A stretch of 64,000 nt of DNA from Actinomortierella ambigua (taxonomy: Eukaryota > Mortierellomycota > Mortierellomycetes > Mortierellales > Mortierellaceae): the NCBI GenBank assembly GCA_016098155.1, contig JAAAJB010000010.1, positions 1,429 to 65,428 of the forward strand, given 5' to 3'. The position numbers and the translations under genes are program-made. The notes under the pieces were generated by a model. That model saw only the letters and a program-made list of their open reading frames with translations, was not told the DNA's origin and did not search any database. Position 1 is the stretch's first letter; each line of letters opens with the position of its first letter. Positions 34,797 through 46,693 of this stretch are shown piece after piece.

Positions 34797-37022
34797 AGAA
34801 GATAGTCGGTCCTACATATCTCGACATACTTTTATTCGTCATAATCTAGCGTTGTTGCCAGATGTGTCTGCGGAGTAAGGCATGCGTGCCAACCATGCGG
34901 TGTTATGACTTATTGTGGTGCCTAGTCATTTTCGGTCACGAGACTGAATGAGGCTTCAGAGTCGCCACTGCCATCTTGCAAACTTGCATTCTCTTTTCAT
35001 TCACCATGCCCTTCAGACGCTCTCTACATCTGTACCGCTCCCAAGAGGGTTCCACTCTTCTTTGCGACCTCGACTGTATTCATAAGGCAAGTGTTATCAT
35101 TCGTATTCCTCTCACAACAACAAGAGTACAGAATGCAGCCTTGACTGATGAGCTGCACGCAGGTTTAGCTTTGGGCGGTCTGTCAGCCTGTTTGGCTGGG
35201 ACAAGGTTGGGATGCCTTGTCGTTTGTAGACTCGATTTTACGAGCTACATGCAGATTTAGCTATCGGCGGCCTGTCAGCCAGGTCGGTTGCGTCTGTTGG
35301 CGAGGCAAATGGACCTCGTTATGTGCTTGTCCAGTAGTGTCTTTGTCTGTCTGTTGTGTGTTGTGAACACAAGCGCTATATCTTGTATCTTGCAGCCTTG
35401 ACTCGATGAGCTGCACACAGGTTTAGCTTTGGGCGGTCTGTCAGCCAGTTTGGCTGGGACAAGGTTGGGATGCCTTGTCGTTTGTAGACTCGACTTTACG
35501 AGCTACATGCAGACTTAGCTATCGGCGGCCTGTCAGCCAGGTCGGGTGCGCAATATCTGATGCGAGTTGTATAACACGCGTCGTAAAATCTCCATTATTA
35601 ATGCACTGTCTTATAATCGCATTGCTAGCACTATCACGAACTACTTCCCAAGCCAAGGCCACCATGGGAACCCTGCAGAGCCCTGTCGTAAAAAAAAAAG
35701 CATATTCAGTGGCCTTAAAGAAAAAATATAGGAAAGAGCATGTGACGCTACCGAACTTTGTACGCAAATTTGGACCGTGAGTCTGCCTATTCAGCTTTCG
35801 GTGTCCTCATTGGTGATTCTCAGATTGACGCTCGGCGATCGAAAAGGCTCCGAGATGCCTCCGACGTCTTCAGAAGCAATGCGGAGACGATGTTCTGGAG
35901 GGTTTTCATTAATGACGAGTGGAAGGAAGTATAGATTGAATGACTTTCAGCTACCGAAGCTTCCGGAGTCGACCGAGTGATATCCTGGAAATGTTGCTGG
36001 TGTAATTGTATTTTCGCGATGATACCAAGGGCGGGATGCCGCTTCTCCGAGAGGCCGGTCACTGCAAGGACAGGAAGTGTGATTTACCGCAGGGACGATA
36101 CAAGGTGTTGACGGTGCTGTATACGAGAAGGTCACTGTCTATGGTGACGACCATGTCTTGCGGCTGGCAGTCGGCGGCGATGGCCACATCAACCTCTGTT
36201 GGGTATTAGACCACTTTCCAGTTTTTTTTTGCTGCATGTACGATGTAAGGGAGGATCGCTAATAGAGGGTCCAATAAAATTACTTGCTGATGTGCCTATG
36301 GGCAGTGAGGATTCGAGTCTGAGTGGCGTTAAGTGCCTTTTGGAAAGGCGGCCTATCGAGTTGACTCGCTGTGGTGAGCGGTTGAGAGCTTCTCCTTGGA
36401 CTGCTGGTCATCGATGTAGAGTCACCAACTGTCGCCTTCTGACTTATCCTATTTTCGAGGGCCACGTGGCTGTCAAGCATGCTGGACCCATGAAGCCGGG
36501 ACGTCAACACGAGCTTTGCCCTGGGGAGTGAATGGGATACACTGAGGGCGTAGAGGTGGTGTTTGATGGCCTTTGTCGCGGACGGGCTGCCATAGACCAG
36601 GGATGCCTATGGCGTGTGTTGCGGGGGCTGGAGGCGAGGGAGGGTGGCAATGGTGTATCCAAAGTGTATTAGGCTGAAAGATTGTGTGGTGGAGAAATAA
36701 GAAGTGGCAAGGTCTTACCAGTTTGGGCGAAGCAATACACAATACCTGACCCCAAGTACCAGCTGTCGGTCGCAAAGAAACAAACGGGAAGAAGAGGCAG
36801 TTGTAGCCAGTAGTCTCATGGTTTACGTGCGCACAAGCACGAGATTATGGGTACCCAAATCATTTTCAGTCATGTGATCGAAGGAGGCCTCAAGAGTCGT
36901 TCTTTCCACTGCCACACACTTTTTTTTTCCACCATTCCACACTCAACCACCCATCATCACTCCTTCCTCACCTTCGACAAACACATACACACACATACAC
37001 ACACGCACACATTCACATAACA
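34797..37022. other. Gene-poor region with relics and direct repeat
   Basis: About 2.2 kb without a firm gene. It contains the 158-bp direct repeat listed separately. A possible two-exon small frame lies at 35664-35980. A coding-like fragment near 36108-36208 (YEKVTVYGDDHVLRLAVGGD in one frame) lacks an open context and looks like a pseudogene remnant. The last 150 bp (C/T- and CA-rich, CA repeat near 36985-37010) are the YPT1 leader. Confidence 0.45.
35135..35550 (+). repeat. Direct repeat, two copies of about 158 bp
   Basis: Copies at about 35135-35292 and 35392-35550 are nearly identical and 257 bp apart, separated by unrelated sequence. Each copy also contains two internal related units beginning GAGCTGCACGCAGGTTTAGC and GAGCTACATGCAGATTTAGC, each ending in CTGTCAGCC. 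No coding potential is recognised. Confidence 0.8.
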
Positions 37023-39547
37023 ATGAACTCTGAGTAGTAAGTCACCCATCTCAATATATCTCCATACTGCCTACCTCTCCTCCTCGTTGCTCCAACCTCC
37101 CTTCTCTATCTTCACTCTCTCGAGAGATACGTCGCCTTGGCTCCCTTCTACTACCACCCACTCATGGGGGGCGTGCCTCACGCTCTCTTCTATTCTTCCC
37201 TTTGGAGGAAGCATAGCTCTTTTTCTCCATCGTGGGACATGCTCCTACCTCTCAACGCCTTTCTATTGTCAGCAATGATCTCGACACCTATTCCTTTCAT
37301 CAAAGGCTACACATCCACCGCTGTCTTCCTTTCCCTCCATCATCACCTTGCCTCATCCGCCCCCTGACCGCCAGCCCCTCATTTCTGCATATAGCAAAGC
37401 TCAATCATGGGTACCTTTCCTACTGCCACGCCTCGCCTTATACAGTGCTTGTTTTTGGTTTAAATGAACCCTTATTGAGATCTGGATGACCTAGCCACCT
37501 TATGCATGGGTGAAAAAAGTCGACATTGCGACTTGCTCTTGACACGCGCCTGCGCGCGCTCCCTTGTCTGTCTATTTCCTCCATTCTCTCTCCTGTTCCA
37601 ACATCTACTTCCCACAGCACCCCCATCACTACCTGTTTTTTTCCGGTAGTGGCGAGGGCGCATATGAATGGGAGGGAAGGGCGGGGGAAGAGGGGGGGGG
37701 TGTTGCAGCGCTGGCTGCTTATCCATGGACCACCTGACCTTTTGGTGTGGACAGACTTTGCTCGGTCAGCGGGAAGACTCTGAAGTGTGTAGACCAGGAC
37801 AGCTGTCGCAAGTCTCCCTTCCCTCACTCAGCTAGCTTGGGCTGGAATCCCCTTGACCCTCACCCCACCCTACCCCACACCTCTCTCCCACCTCCCTTCC
37901 TCCTTTACCCCGTCACCATCAACAGCTTTTGGATTGCGAAGTGGCAATACTCTCGTTCAACACACCCTATACCTCGTTGCAACCCCATTTATCATACAGC
38001 ACACAGCATGTAGCTCTAGCATGTCTACCCACAACCCAAAAGACAAGCACATGAACTGACATATTCTTCCTCTCCCTTTGTTTACTGCCTTCAATGTTCT
38101 TTTCCGTTCTTTCTCTCTTTGTTTTGTTCCTCGTTTTTAGCGATTTCCTGTTCAAGCTGCTGTTGATTGGCGACTCTGGCGTCGGCAAGTCCTGTCTGTT
38201 GCTGCGGTTTGCTGACGATACCTATACCGAGAGCTACATCTCCACCATCGGTGTTGACTTTGTAAGAAGAAGAACAACCTGACCATGCTCTCGCTACGTT
38301 TGATTCTCTGAAGAGAAGAGGGCTGTGCTTCCTTTCCTCTCCTCCCTCAATCGGGATATGTTACGGATCGATGACGACTGACCAGACCACAACGATGACT
38401 TGCAACGACAACAAAACGGATTGACAAATTGAAGGGTGAAAAAAGGGGAGAAGGGAGAGAGAGGGAGAGAGGAACGGCTAGGCAACAGAGGAAGGGACTG
38501 GGGGTGGGCATGTTGACTGTGGTATAAGGGCGCGAAACCCCTTATTGCCAGCCCCCTCCCTTTCCACGCCTCCCGTGTTTCTCCCAATTCGTTCTCAATG
38601 GCTTGGCACAACTTCAACACGTCAAAGCGATTCCGCATTCATCCTTGCTTACCAGGATGACTCTAACCTCAGGAGTTGAGAGTCGAACATCATTTAGAGT
38701 ATGAAGGTTCCAACACCTTTAGACATGGATGGCCCTTAGAACCTCCGACGGAACATTTTAGAAGTTTGGGGAGATCACCTAGAGCTTGTTGGATTTTGAC
38801 TTCCTCTCCACCTCCGCTTCCTTCGGATCCAGCACCAAGGGACCATCAACTAATCGACCGACGTTCGCTTCTTCTCGCATAAAAAATAGAAAATCCGCAC
38901 CATCGAGCTCGAGGGCAAGACTGTGAAGCTCCAGATTGTAAGTGCCTATTTGCACCAGAATATGATGTCATGCATGCATTTGAAAGGCAGCGTCAAGGGG
39001 GCTTTTCAGGATCACAGGCTTTTCGTTGGCGAGATTTGCTAACTGTACCTTCTCCCTTTTGGATTCTATAACAACAACGACAACGACAACACAACCCAAT
39101 ACAACGCCACAGTGGGATACAGCAGGACAGGAGCGCTTCCGCACGATCACGTCGTCGTACTACCGCGGTGCGCACGGCATTATCGTCGTTTACGATGTGA
39201 CAGATCAGGATACGTTTGCGAACGTCAAGCAGTGGCTGGCTGAGATTGACCGCTATGCGTGCGAGGGCGTCAACAAGCTGCTGGTTGGTAACAAGTCGGA
39301 TTTGACCAACAAGAAGATGGTCGAGTACACGGTGGCCAAGGAGTTTGCTGACCAGCTGGGTATTCCCTTCCTGGAGACATCGGCCAAGTCGGCTACCAAC
39401 GTCGAACAGGCCTTCATGACCATGGCCAAGCAGATCAAGGATCGCATGGGTGCTTCCACCGTCACCAACCAGCCTGGTGCCAGCAACAAGATTAAGGTCG
39501 GCTCCGGCCAGCAGCTGCCTCAACAAACCAGCGGTGGATGCTGCTAA
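37023..39547 (+). CDS. YPT1: Rab GTPase Ypt1 (Rab1)
   Basis: Controls ER-to-Golgi vesicle traffic and early autophagy. Exons 37023-37036, 38141-38261, 38890-38937 and 39113-39547 give 205 residues. It starts [18 protein letters not shown], as Ypt1 does. GDSGVGKS (15-22), the switch I region ending STIGVDF, WDTAGQ (62-67), NKSD (121-124) and ETSAKS are all intact. The C-terminal GGCC is the double-geranylgeranylation site used by Rab GGTase (GGTase-II), not the GGTase-I encoded at the start of this window. Intron 1 is 1104 bp and intron 2 is 628 bp, both very long for this genome; the first exon has only 14 coding bases. No doubt on identity. Confidence 0.95.
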
Positions 39548-39970
39548 AGAATTCACGCCCAGCAGCTATAGCAACAACGTGTCCGCATCACCTTTTGACT
39601 AGTTTGCTATTTTCTTTTTCTTTTTTTTGTTGTGGTGGTCTTTGTTCCCTTGTGCTCCTGATGTTTTATTATTATTTTTTTTTTACCTCGGTTTGTTGCC
39701 CATGTGGGTAAAAGGAAGAATATTGGACATTTTCTCAGAGGAATGGACTCAACAACAAGGCATCTGTACAAATCGAACTCGGCTCCTCAACACTCAGGTT
39801 ACCCCCCCCTACCTTCCTCCCCTTCTCTTGTCCCCATATACTTCACCCCCTTCCTTTCGTTTCTCATAGTAGAATGAACAATTTTCTCGTAAAATGCTGA
39901 AGTGCTCTCATTGTTTCAACGTCCTTTTTTGTACAACTTTAGAATCAAAGGATATATGCCATTTTCTTTT
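39548..39970. other. Convergent 3' region of YPT1 and Ku80
   Basis: About 420 bp between two convergent stops, T-rich near 39605-39690, with no gene. Confidence 0.5.
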
Positions 39971-42900
39971 TTAGTCCATGAGAGCTAACAGGTCATCTTC
40001 GTCCATGCCGCCATGATCAGCGTCGTGTCCAACTGCAGCGACAGTATCGGGTGCTTCTTCGGTGAAGAATTGGGCGGCATCTTGTTCTGACATGGCGTTT
40101 TCACCAGCAACTCCACCTTGCTTTTCGATTTCTACCCCTGTGATAAGGCCTAAATCGTTGTTATACTGCTTGGCCCACATATCCCAAAAATCAGTCCTTG
40201 ATGGACTCGCAGCTGGGTTCTTGACGAGCTGCTTCAGCTCGCGTGCATACTGGTTCCACATGGTTGCATGACCGCGAAGAGAATCCCGCTCGGCGTCTTC
40301 GGCATCCAAGGCCATGACAGACGTATCACCACCTGTGGTCGACGAAGGAGGCAACGACACGACATAGTCCTTGGACGACAGCACGGTGCGCAAGCTGCGC
40401 AGACACTGGATGGCCTTGGGGTAATACTGTGGACCAAAGGAGTCCTGGATCAGCTTGATGGCCATCGCCTTCATCTGTTCGACCGCCGTCCGGAAATCGG
40501 GGCGACCGGACCCAGCCATTGGCCGGACCGCGAGCCCACCTTCGCTCGTCGCCACGGCTTGGCGTCGGTCCTGGATCGCCAACTTGACCATCGACTCAAA
40601 GTCGCCGACAGGGTCCATCGTACCCACCTCGCGTGCCACGTTCGCCGAATTCAGCGCGTTCATCGAGAACGACTGGTTGCTGCTGCTGCCGTCTTGGTCA
40701 CCCCCACCTTCGGCACCGGCCAATCCAGATTGGCCCGAAGTAGACGACGCCGTGCCAAAGATCGACTCGGATTTGAACCGCTTGGCATTCGACTCTGACC
40801 CCTGTTGTTGTTGGGTGCTATCCAGAGCACTGGCCAGCGATCCCGACGCTCCTGCCAAGCTCGCCAATCCTTCGCGCTCGAGCGAGGCCGCATAGCCACG
40901 CTTGCCCTTTCCCTTGCTCTCTACCTTTTTCAAGTCGAACATGCGAATCAGTTGGTCCGCAATGGGTTGCACCTGAGTCAGCATCTCGGCCTTGGGCATC
41001 AGCTGTGCTAACAGCTGCGGATGAATCGGTGGGAACTCAAGTTCTGTGGCCGTCGGGTTCATGGCCTTGAACTCGACCAGCTGCTTATGCCGCTGGATCG
41101 ACGGGTTATGTGTATCTTCTACCGTCAGGGGTTCTTTGCCGCCGCCTGTCCGATTCTCCTCCTCTGCAGCTGCTCCTTCTCCTTCATTCCCATCCACCGC
41201 AACGGGATCGACAGCAGCACCATCGCTTCCCATAAGATCCATGGCCGTCACAAACTTGCGCATCACCTCCTTGTCCTCGTCCGTCGCCAATAGGCGATGC
41301 TTCTCAAGTTTCTTTCCCGTGACTGTCCGAATATTCTCCAACGACGCAAAACCAAACCGTCGAACGTCTTCGTTGTAGGCGACCGGTGCGAAATACAGCA
41401 CCTTGTGCAACAGTGTGATCTCGGGCCATAGTACTCCCAATTTCGGTTCGGCATCATCGGCTCGGACGTATCGACAGAGCGCATAGGAGCCCTTTTCCTC
41501 AAGTGCGTAGATCAAACCCAGCAATTCCACCGTGGCACGTGCTTGATCAGGGGCCGGGAAGATGCTGTATACGTTTAAGGTGAGCCATTCGCGTCGGAAC
41601 TAAGCAGAGGAGAAAATCGAGAAGACAATAGATAGAGATGCGACATATAAGAGAGGATGAAACACGTACAGCTTATCACACGACAGATACAAAAAAAAAA
41701 AAAGAAAAAAAATAGAACCCTTCTTTGACATACAGTCTGCGCAGGGAAAAAACCAAGGATCGACATGCCCTTTGTCGTCCGAAGCTTGAAGGCATCTTGG
41801 TCGACTGCCCGAATCGGGACAATAGTCTTGCCATACATGTACGCGCGCTCGACATCTTCCTCCGCAACCTCCGTCTCCTCGCCCAAGGTGTCATCATCTC
41901 CCGGCAAAGGTTTGAGTTTGAAATGGCGTTGCATGTTGACGAGACCCGTCAGGCCATGTTCGGGCAAGTCCTCGGCCGACAAGTGTTCCGCGACGGCCGA
42001 GTATTTTTTGGCACTGGGCAATCGGGCGAGCATCGTTCGTGCAAACATGTGGATCGGGATCGACAGTGATGCATCTGGATGAGTCTCGTGGTCGCCCAAA
42101 TCCAACGTCCCTCGAAAGACGGCCGTCGGTTTCACTTTACGCGTCTGGAACTGTGTCAACATGTCCACGGCCTCGTCCAGCGCAAAGATATCCCCTTCTG
42201 TGTCTTGGCACAGCTCGCGGAAGAATTCTTCGTTGTCGGCCTGTGTTGGGGTCTTGAATGGGTTGGGCGTGCTTTCCATGTCGAAATCGGTGCCGCTATA
42301 TATAATTGAACGAAGATCATAAATGCGATCAGCCAAAAAAGAGGACCGACCGTACCCACAGGTCATCTCATCGATTCTACAGGTGCACAAACTTACATGA
42401 CATTCAGCTGAATGTTCTCTGATCGGAGATTATCCTTGACAACGTCAATTCCCTCAGGAGAGATGGGCGCGCTAGCATCCGTTAGGATGATGATCTTCTT
42501 CTCATATTTGAGCTTCCTGCAAAATTTGACCATCATGTCCATCGCCACAATCAGACCGTCAAGACCTATTGACATCAAGAAAAACTCGTCAGAAAGTAAG
42601 TGGCGAGATTAAACAAAAGAGCATCTCCTGTGAATCGTCGAGTCATGTGGCGGCGAAGGGTGGGGAGGGGCGTAGGTCGTACAATCACCCATGGTGCTTC
42701 CGAGCTTCACGTCGTTCTGGATGCCTTTCATCAGATCAACTGTGGCGACACCAAACGGTTGGAGTACGTCGATATTCTGGTATTCGCCTCCTTCCTCGTT
42801 AATGCTTGCAAGATCATTGTTCGTCACTATGAAGGTGAACAAGCATGTTGATGAATAAATTAGGCGAGAAGAGTCGCAGAGTGATACGTGACATCAGTGA

Positions 42901-43201
42901 TGATGAGTATAGTGGCTTTACCATCAGATCCCACAAGCACTACTGATACGTAGACAGTCTTGCGATTCATGTGGACCTATGACGAGTAACGTTGCCAGGC
43001 AGGGTGAGAAGCAGTTCAGAACATTTAAAAAAAAGGGGGGGGGGACGGGACGGGTAAGGACTGAGCCGCTACCTTGTTGGCGACTAGGCGAATCAAAGCT
43101 TCCTTTGTCTCCTCCAAGCGAGACCTCTTGGAGCCTTCGCGCTTGGCCTTGAGGGTCGGCCCGATATCCAGAATATAGCAAGTCGCCTCCTTGTTCGCCA
43201 T
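39971..43201 (-). CDS. KU80: Ku80 DNA end-binding protein (XRCC5)
   Basis: With Ku70, Ku80 forms the ring that loads on DNA ends for non-homologous end joining and telomere care. Six minus-strand exons, 43201-43073, 42976-42922, 42826-42689, 42565-42397, 42295-41734 and 41599-39971, keep phase throughout and give 893 residues, longer than most Ku80 proteins. The vWA domain starts MANKEATCYILDIGPTLKAK and includes IIILTDASAPIS. The beta-barrel/ring part includes VFRGTLDLGD and RAYMYGKTIVPI. The C-terminal helical domain (FRTAVEQMKAMAIKLIQDSF to FWDMWAKQYNNDLG) fits the Ku80 PIKK-binding domain. The very end, MDEDDLLALMD, resembles the DNA-PKcs-contact tail of animal Ku80. A Ser/Gln-rich linker explains part of the extra length. 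Confidence 0.9.
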
Positions 43202-43575
43202 GGTGCCAAATCAGTGATAATAGACCCAATATTGCGAAAACGAGGTGGTTGAAGTCTTGAAAGGGTACGCGGCACTCGGAGAGGGTAAAGAGCGTGACGC
43301 GAAAGAAAGGTGGAATTTCTTGGTTTGTGGTCGTTGGAGGAATGAAAAAGACGCGAATTGAGCTGGGTGATGGGAATTGCTACCGTAAGAGAGAAATGAG
43401 TTGCAAAAGATGAGAGGGTCGATAGTTGAAGCTCTCAAGGAAAAAAAAGATAGTGGCAAAAACGCCACCTCTCTTACTTGCAAGCCAAAAATCGAAATAC
43501 AGACAGGGAGACAATCTGGCACACAAAGACACGCACGCACTCCACGCTCGCTTCTCTTATATGCGTTTTTTATTT
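43202..43575. promoter_or_regulatory. Ku80 promoter region
   Basis: About 370 bp between the Ku80 start (minus) and the 3' end of the next minus-strand gene. On the minus strand the half near Ku80 is T/C-rich. No specific site is recognised. Confidence 0.35.
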
Positions 43576-44097
43576 TCACCGGGTGCTAGCATAGATCTTG
43601 GCAAAGGTCTTCAGCATTCCTGCAAAGAGAACGCCGACTCCGCCAATCTCGGCCAAGACCAACGTGCCCATGAAGCCGTGAACCATCCAACCGGGCAAAG
43701 TATGCTTCTCGCCGAGCTTGTGAGGCGACTTGAGTTGGTTGGTTGTGTCGCGAAGCAGTCCGTGGACCACATACAGTATCACTGCCTGTACAAAATACGC
43801 CTGCGCGGCCACGGTCGCCGTCATGTTGGTCGTCTCTGAGTAGCTCGACAACGCCGCCATTGCGGCCATCTGCACCGACGCGAAACCATACATGAGCGAC
43901 GCCCGGTGCGCTGTCGAGATGTAAGGGTGCGCCACCGCGTTCTTTGACACGGCAATCTGACCATACTTCATTACCCCCGTGACGAGACCCACCATCAGGT
44001 GGTAACCACCCACGCCCAAGTTTGTCATGACAGACGGGGTCAGATATGGAGCCACTGCAGACAGGTGAGGAAGGAGCGCCGAGGTTGGGATAGGCAT
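43576..44097 (-). CDS. Small four-helix membrane protein
   Basis: An intronless frame of 173 residues. Four hydrophobic segments are visible: around GVGGYHLMVGLVTGVM, YGFASVQMAAMAALSS, AYFVQAVILYVVHGLL and MGTLVLAEIGGVGVLFAGML. Charged loops and a C-terminal FAKIYASTR complete it. The spacing and the HPYISTAHRASLMYGF segment resemble hydroxylaminobenzene-mutase-like or other small integral membrane proteins, but I cannot assign it. A TATA-like AAATATAAAG lies on the minus strand near 44240-44250, followed by a C/T-rich leader, which supports the chosen start. Confidence 0.7.
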   Translation of the reverse strand: MPIPTSALLPHLSAVAPYLTPSVMTNLGVGGYHLMVGLVTGVMKYGQIAVSKNAVAHPYISTAHRASLMYGFASVQMAAMAALSSYSETTNMTATVAAQAYFVQAVILYVVHGLLRDTTNQLKSPHKLGEKHTLPGWMVHGFMGTLVLAEIGGVGVLFAGMLKTFAKIYASTR

Positions 44098-44959
44098 GCT
44101 TTTTCTGTTGTTCCTCGGGTTGACAATGGGAAAAAAAAAAGGTAGTGCCCTGAACGATAATTGGCCAAGGGATGCAAGGGTAAGGGGGAAGATGGTGAGG
44201 TGGAGGAGTGGAGAAAGAAGAGTGCCTGTAGTGGTGGTCCCTTTATATTTGATTATCCGTCACGAGGCTCTCGGAGCACCTCTTGCGTAAAGTAGAAAGG
44301 TACCATGAACCTTCTGAGGCTCTTCCGTGCGAAGTTGAAAGTAAGACGCGCAGCAGGAGCATTCATTCTTCCCAAGGCAGCATCAGCAGCAGCAAAGTTC
44401 ACAGCAAGAGATAGAGAGATGAAAGGTGGTGTTGTGTGGGAACATAAGATGCGGCGATATTGTGCAACAACTTCACGTCCAGCCACAGTTCAGTCCGAAG
44501 AGGGAGAAAAATTGCGTCCGATATGTCGATCGATCACATTTTTTGGGAAGGCCGACGAAGCGCAAATAAAAGCTCTGTGATCCTCCACGAAACCCTTCAG
44601 CTGTACAGCACTATAGACTCAATAAACCTGGTACATGTTGGTTGTTGCTGAGTATTCGTCCTGGCTCAACCATGACCAATCGCCTTTCCTTCCAGGCCAG
44701 GCTGGTTGTACATACCAAAGGCGGCAATGGGGTGTGTGTGGTGGAGGTTGTGACTGGCATGTTGTTTACTCTCTTTTCGGGAAAGAGAGATGCATCTTAC
44801 TCCGAACAAACTGCATTAGAGGCGTGCCCTTGACACTTGACGAAGAACACTGGTCATCACCAACGAGAAAGAAGCCAGCGAACACAGACCCGTGGATAGC
44901 ACTCATACCCTTTCGACAAGCATTTGCTTCCCATTCACATCAGACTCTCATTCAACACC
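44098..44959. other. Divergent region with an uncertain small frame
   Basis: About 860 bp between divergent starts, holding both promoters. A 91-codon plus-strand frame at 44305-44580 begins MNLLRLFRAKLKVRRAAGAF, which looks like a mitochondrial presequence. An overlapping minus-strand frame starts MNAPAARLTFNFARKSLRRF and looks the same. With two overlapping candidates and no family match, neither is called a gene. Confidence 0.35.
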
Positions 44960-45873
44960 ATGTTTGCTTCCTTCACCTCTGCTCTGCGTACAAGGCTCGC
45001 CCCTGTTGCCAGGTGAGCAACAGCTCGATCCGGAGCAAGACATACGAGAAGTCCACGGGAGCCTCAATCTCCAGTTCTTCGATACTTATAGAGTATCACG
45101 TTCAAGATACCGATTACTGACTCTTATATCCCATTTTTCTCCTGACCTTTTTGATGGTAAACTAGAACCTCGTTCACAGCAACCACATCAGCATTGACAC
45201 AGCCCACAACTGCCGTGTCGGCTGCTGCACCAGGAACAACCTCGTCCATCTTCTCGGCATTGACTGGCTTCCGATCTGGCTTTGGGTAGGGACTTTTTTT
45301 TTGGCGAGCAGCAGGAACGATCTGGCGTAGCGAAGGACTGTGAGGTGGCAGGAAATCGGGACACCAGGACCGTCGCAGTGGCTCGCGATAGAAAGAGGTG
45401 CATGAAATTTGGATCAATGGGTAGACATTTCGCCACCGGGAATCTGAAAAAGATTATCCTCGTGGAAACCAAGATATGAAAAAGTACAGTTTCGGAGCGT
45501 CTTCTTCTGATCCAGGAAACGCTAAGAGGCTGAATGGAACAATTCTATTAGTCTTCCCGGTTAATAAGGGCAACGAGAGCGAGCTACCCTTTTCTTTTGT
45601 CTGCACTATGAGAGCCGCTTCATAAATCGGTAACCCCTATATCTTCTGAGCGAGCAATTAACAATATCACGAACTGGGCCACTCTCGTTTTTTTTTTTTC
45701 ATTGTTACAATAGATCAAGCCAGGTTCGATTCATCACCTATGGTAACACATACCAGCCCTCTCAGCGTGTCCGCAAGCGCCGTCATGGTTTCTTGGCACG
45801 TCTCAAGTCGCGTGGTGGCCGTAAGGTCCTCCTGCGTCGCATGGAGAAGGGACGCAAGAGCCTTTCTCATTAA
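44960..45873 (+). CDS. MRPL34: Mitochondrial ribosomal protein bL34m
   Basis: Large-subunit protein of the mitochondrial ribosome, homologous to bacterial L34. Three exons, 44960-45012, 45166-45285 and 45714-45873, give 110 residues. The first two encode a Ser/Thr/Ala-rich mitochondrial presequence ([17 protein letters not shown]). The last encodes the mature protein with [20 protein letters not shown] and ends [12 protein letters not shown], the invariant bL34 ending. The acceptor at 45712-45713 (ATAG|ATCAAG) was chosen over the nearer CCAG because only it keeps phase. Normal length for the family. Confidence 0.9.
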
Positions 45874-46693
45874 CCATCATTATGAACACTAGAAACACAA
45901 CAAAAATACACTCACGTCCTCTCATACATTTCTTCCCTATTGTATAAAAGCTTTCAAAGGCGCCCCGACCATCTCGGATTAAGTGGCTCTTGGCCCTCTG
46001 ATATCAAATGTTGCCATGTTGTTCTCTTGCTCTGGAATCCTTCTCGAGCTTTTTTTTTTTGATCACACGGCTGCTATGCTTAATCAAACCCCGTGCTGCT
46101 CTGCTCCTCCTGCCTTGACCATGATGGCAGCAACCATCGCTCTTATCTATTTCAAAGCTCAAGGAGTAAAACTTTGTTTCTCTAGTCATGCAAAGACAAG
46201 GGTCGGCATCATGCGGACGCCTTCCAAAACATCCTTCGAACAATCTCTTGGTCGCACCTGAAAACACAAACCACAATAGTGGTTCATTACCGAGCGAAAA
46301 AAAAAGGTTGTCTGTCACCAATAGATGCATGACCGCTGGATACTGGATGTTGTTGATAAGAGTGAGAGTGATGGAAGCACACCAATCACAAAAAGTGATC
46401 ACAAAAAGTCCAGAGGACCATGAAGTTCATTGGTTAAGCAATAGAAGCGACCTCGACGAAGAGGAAGACGAACCGTTCTGGCATTTTTTCACCATAAACA
46501 CAATTGTTGGTAAGGAATTGGTGCAATGTACTACAAGACTAGAAAAGCGAGAAAATAAACAGCAACAATGGTAACAATAACAACAAACAAAGCGACCACA
46601 TGGCTACAAAGAAAAAAAAAATAAACACAATCTTGCACAGAGGCAGAGGGATCAACCACCCCTTCCCACCCCCCTCCCCATCAATTTTAGCTC
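45874..46693. other. Convergent intergenic region
   Basis: About 820 bp between two convergent genes. Only short frames occur on both strands. A-rich runs lie near 46608-46620. No supportable gene is seen. Confidence 0.45.

Noticed and set aside
44305..44580. 91-codon plus-strand frame with a presequence-like start
   Set aside because: An equally plausible minus-strand frame overlaps it, and neither matches a family. It may be promoter sequence.
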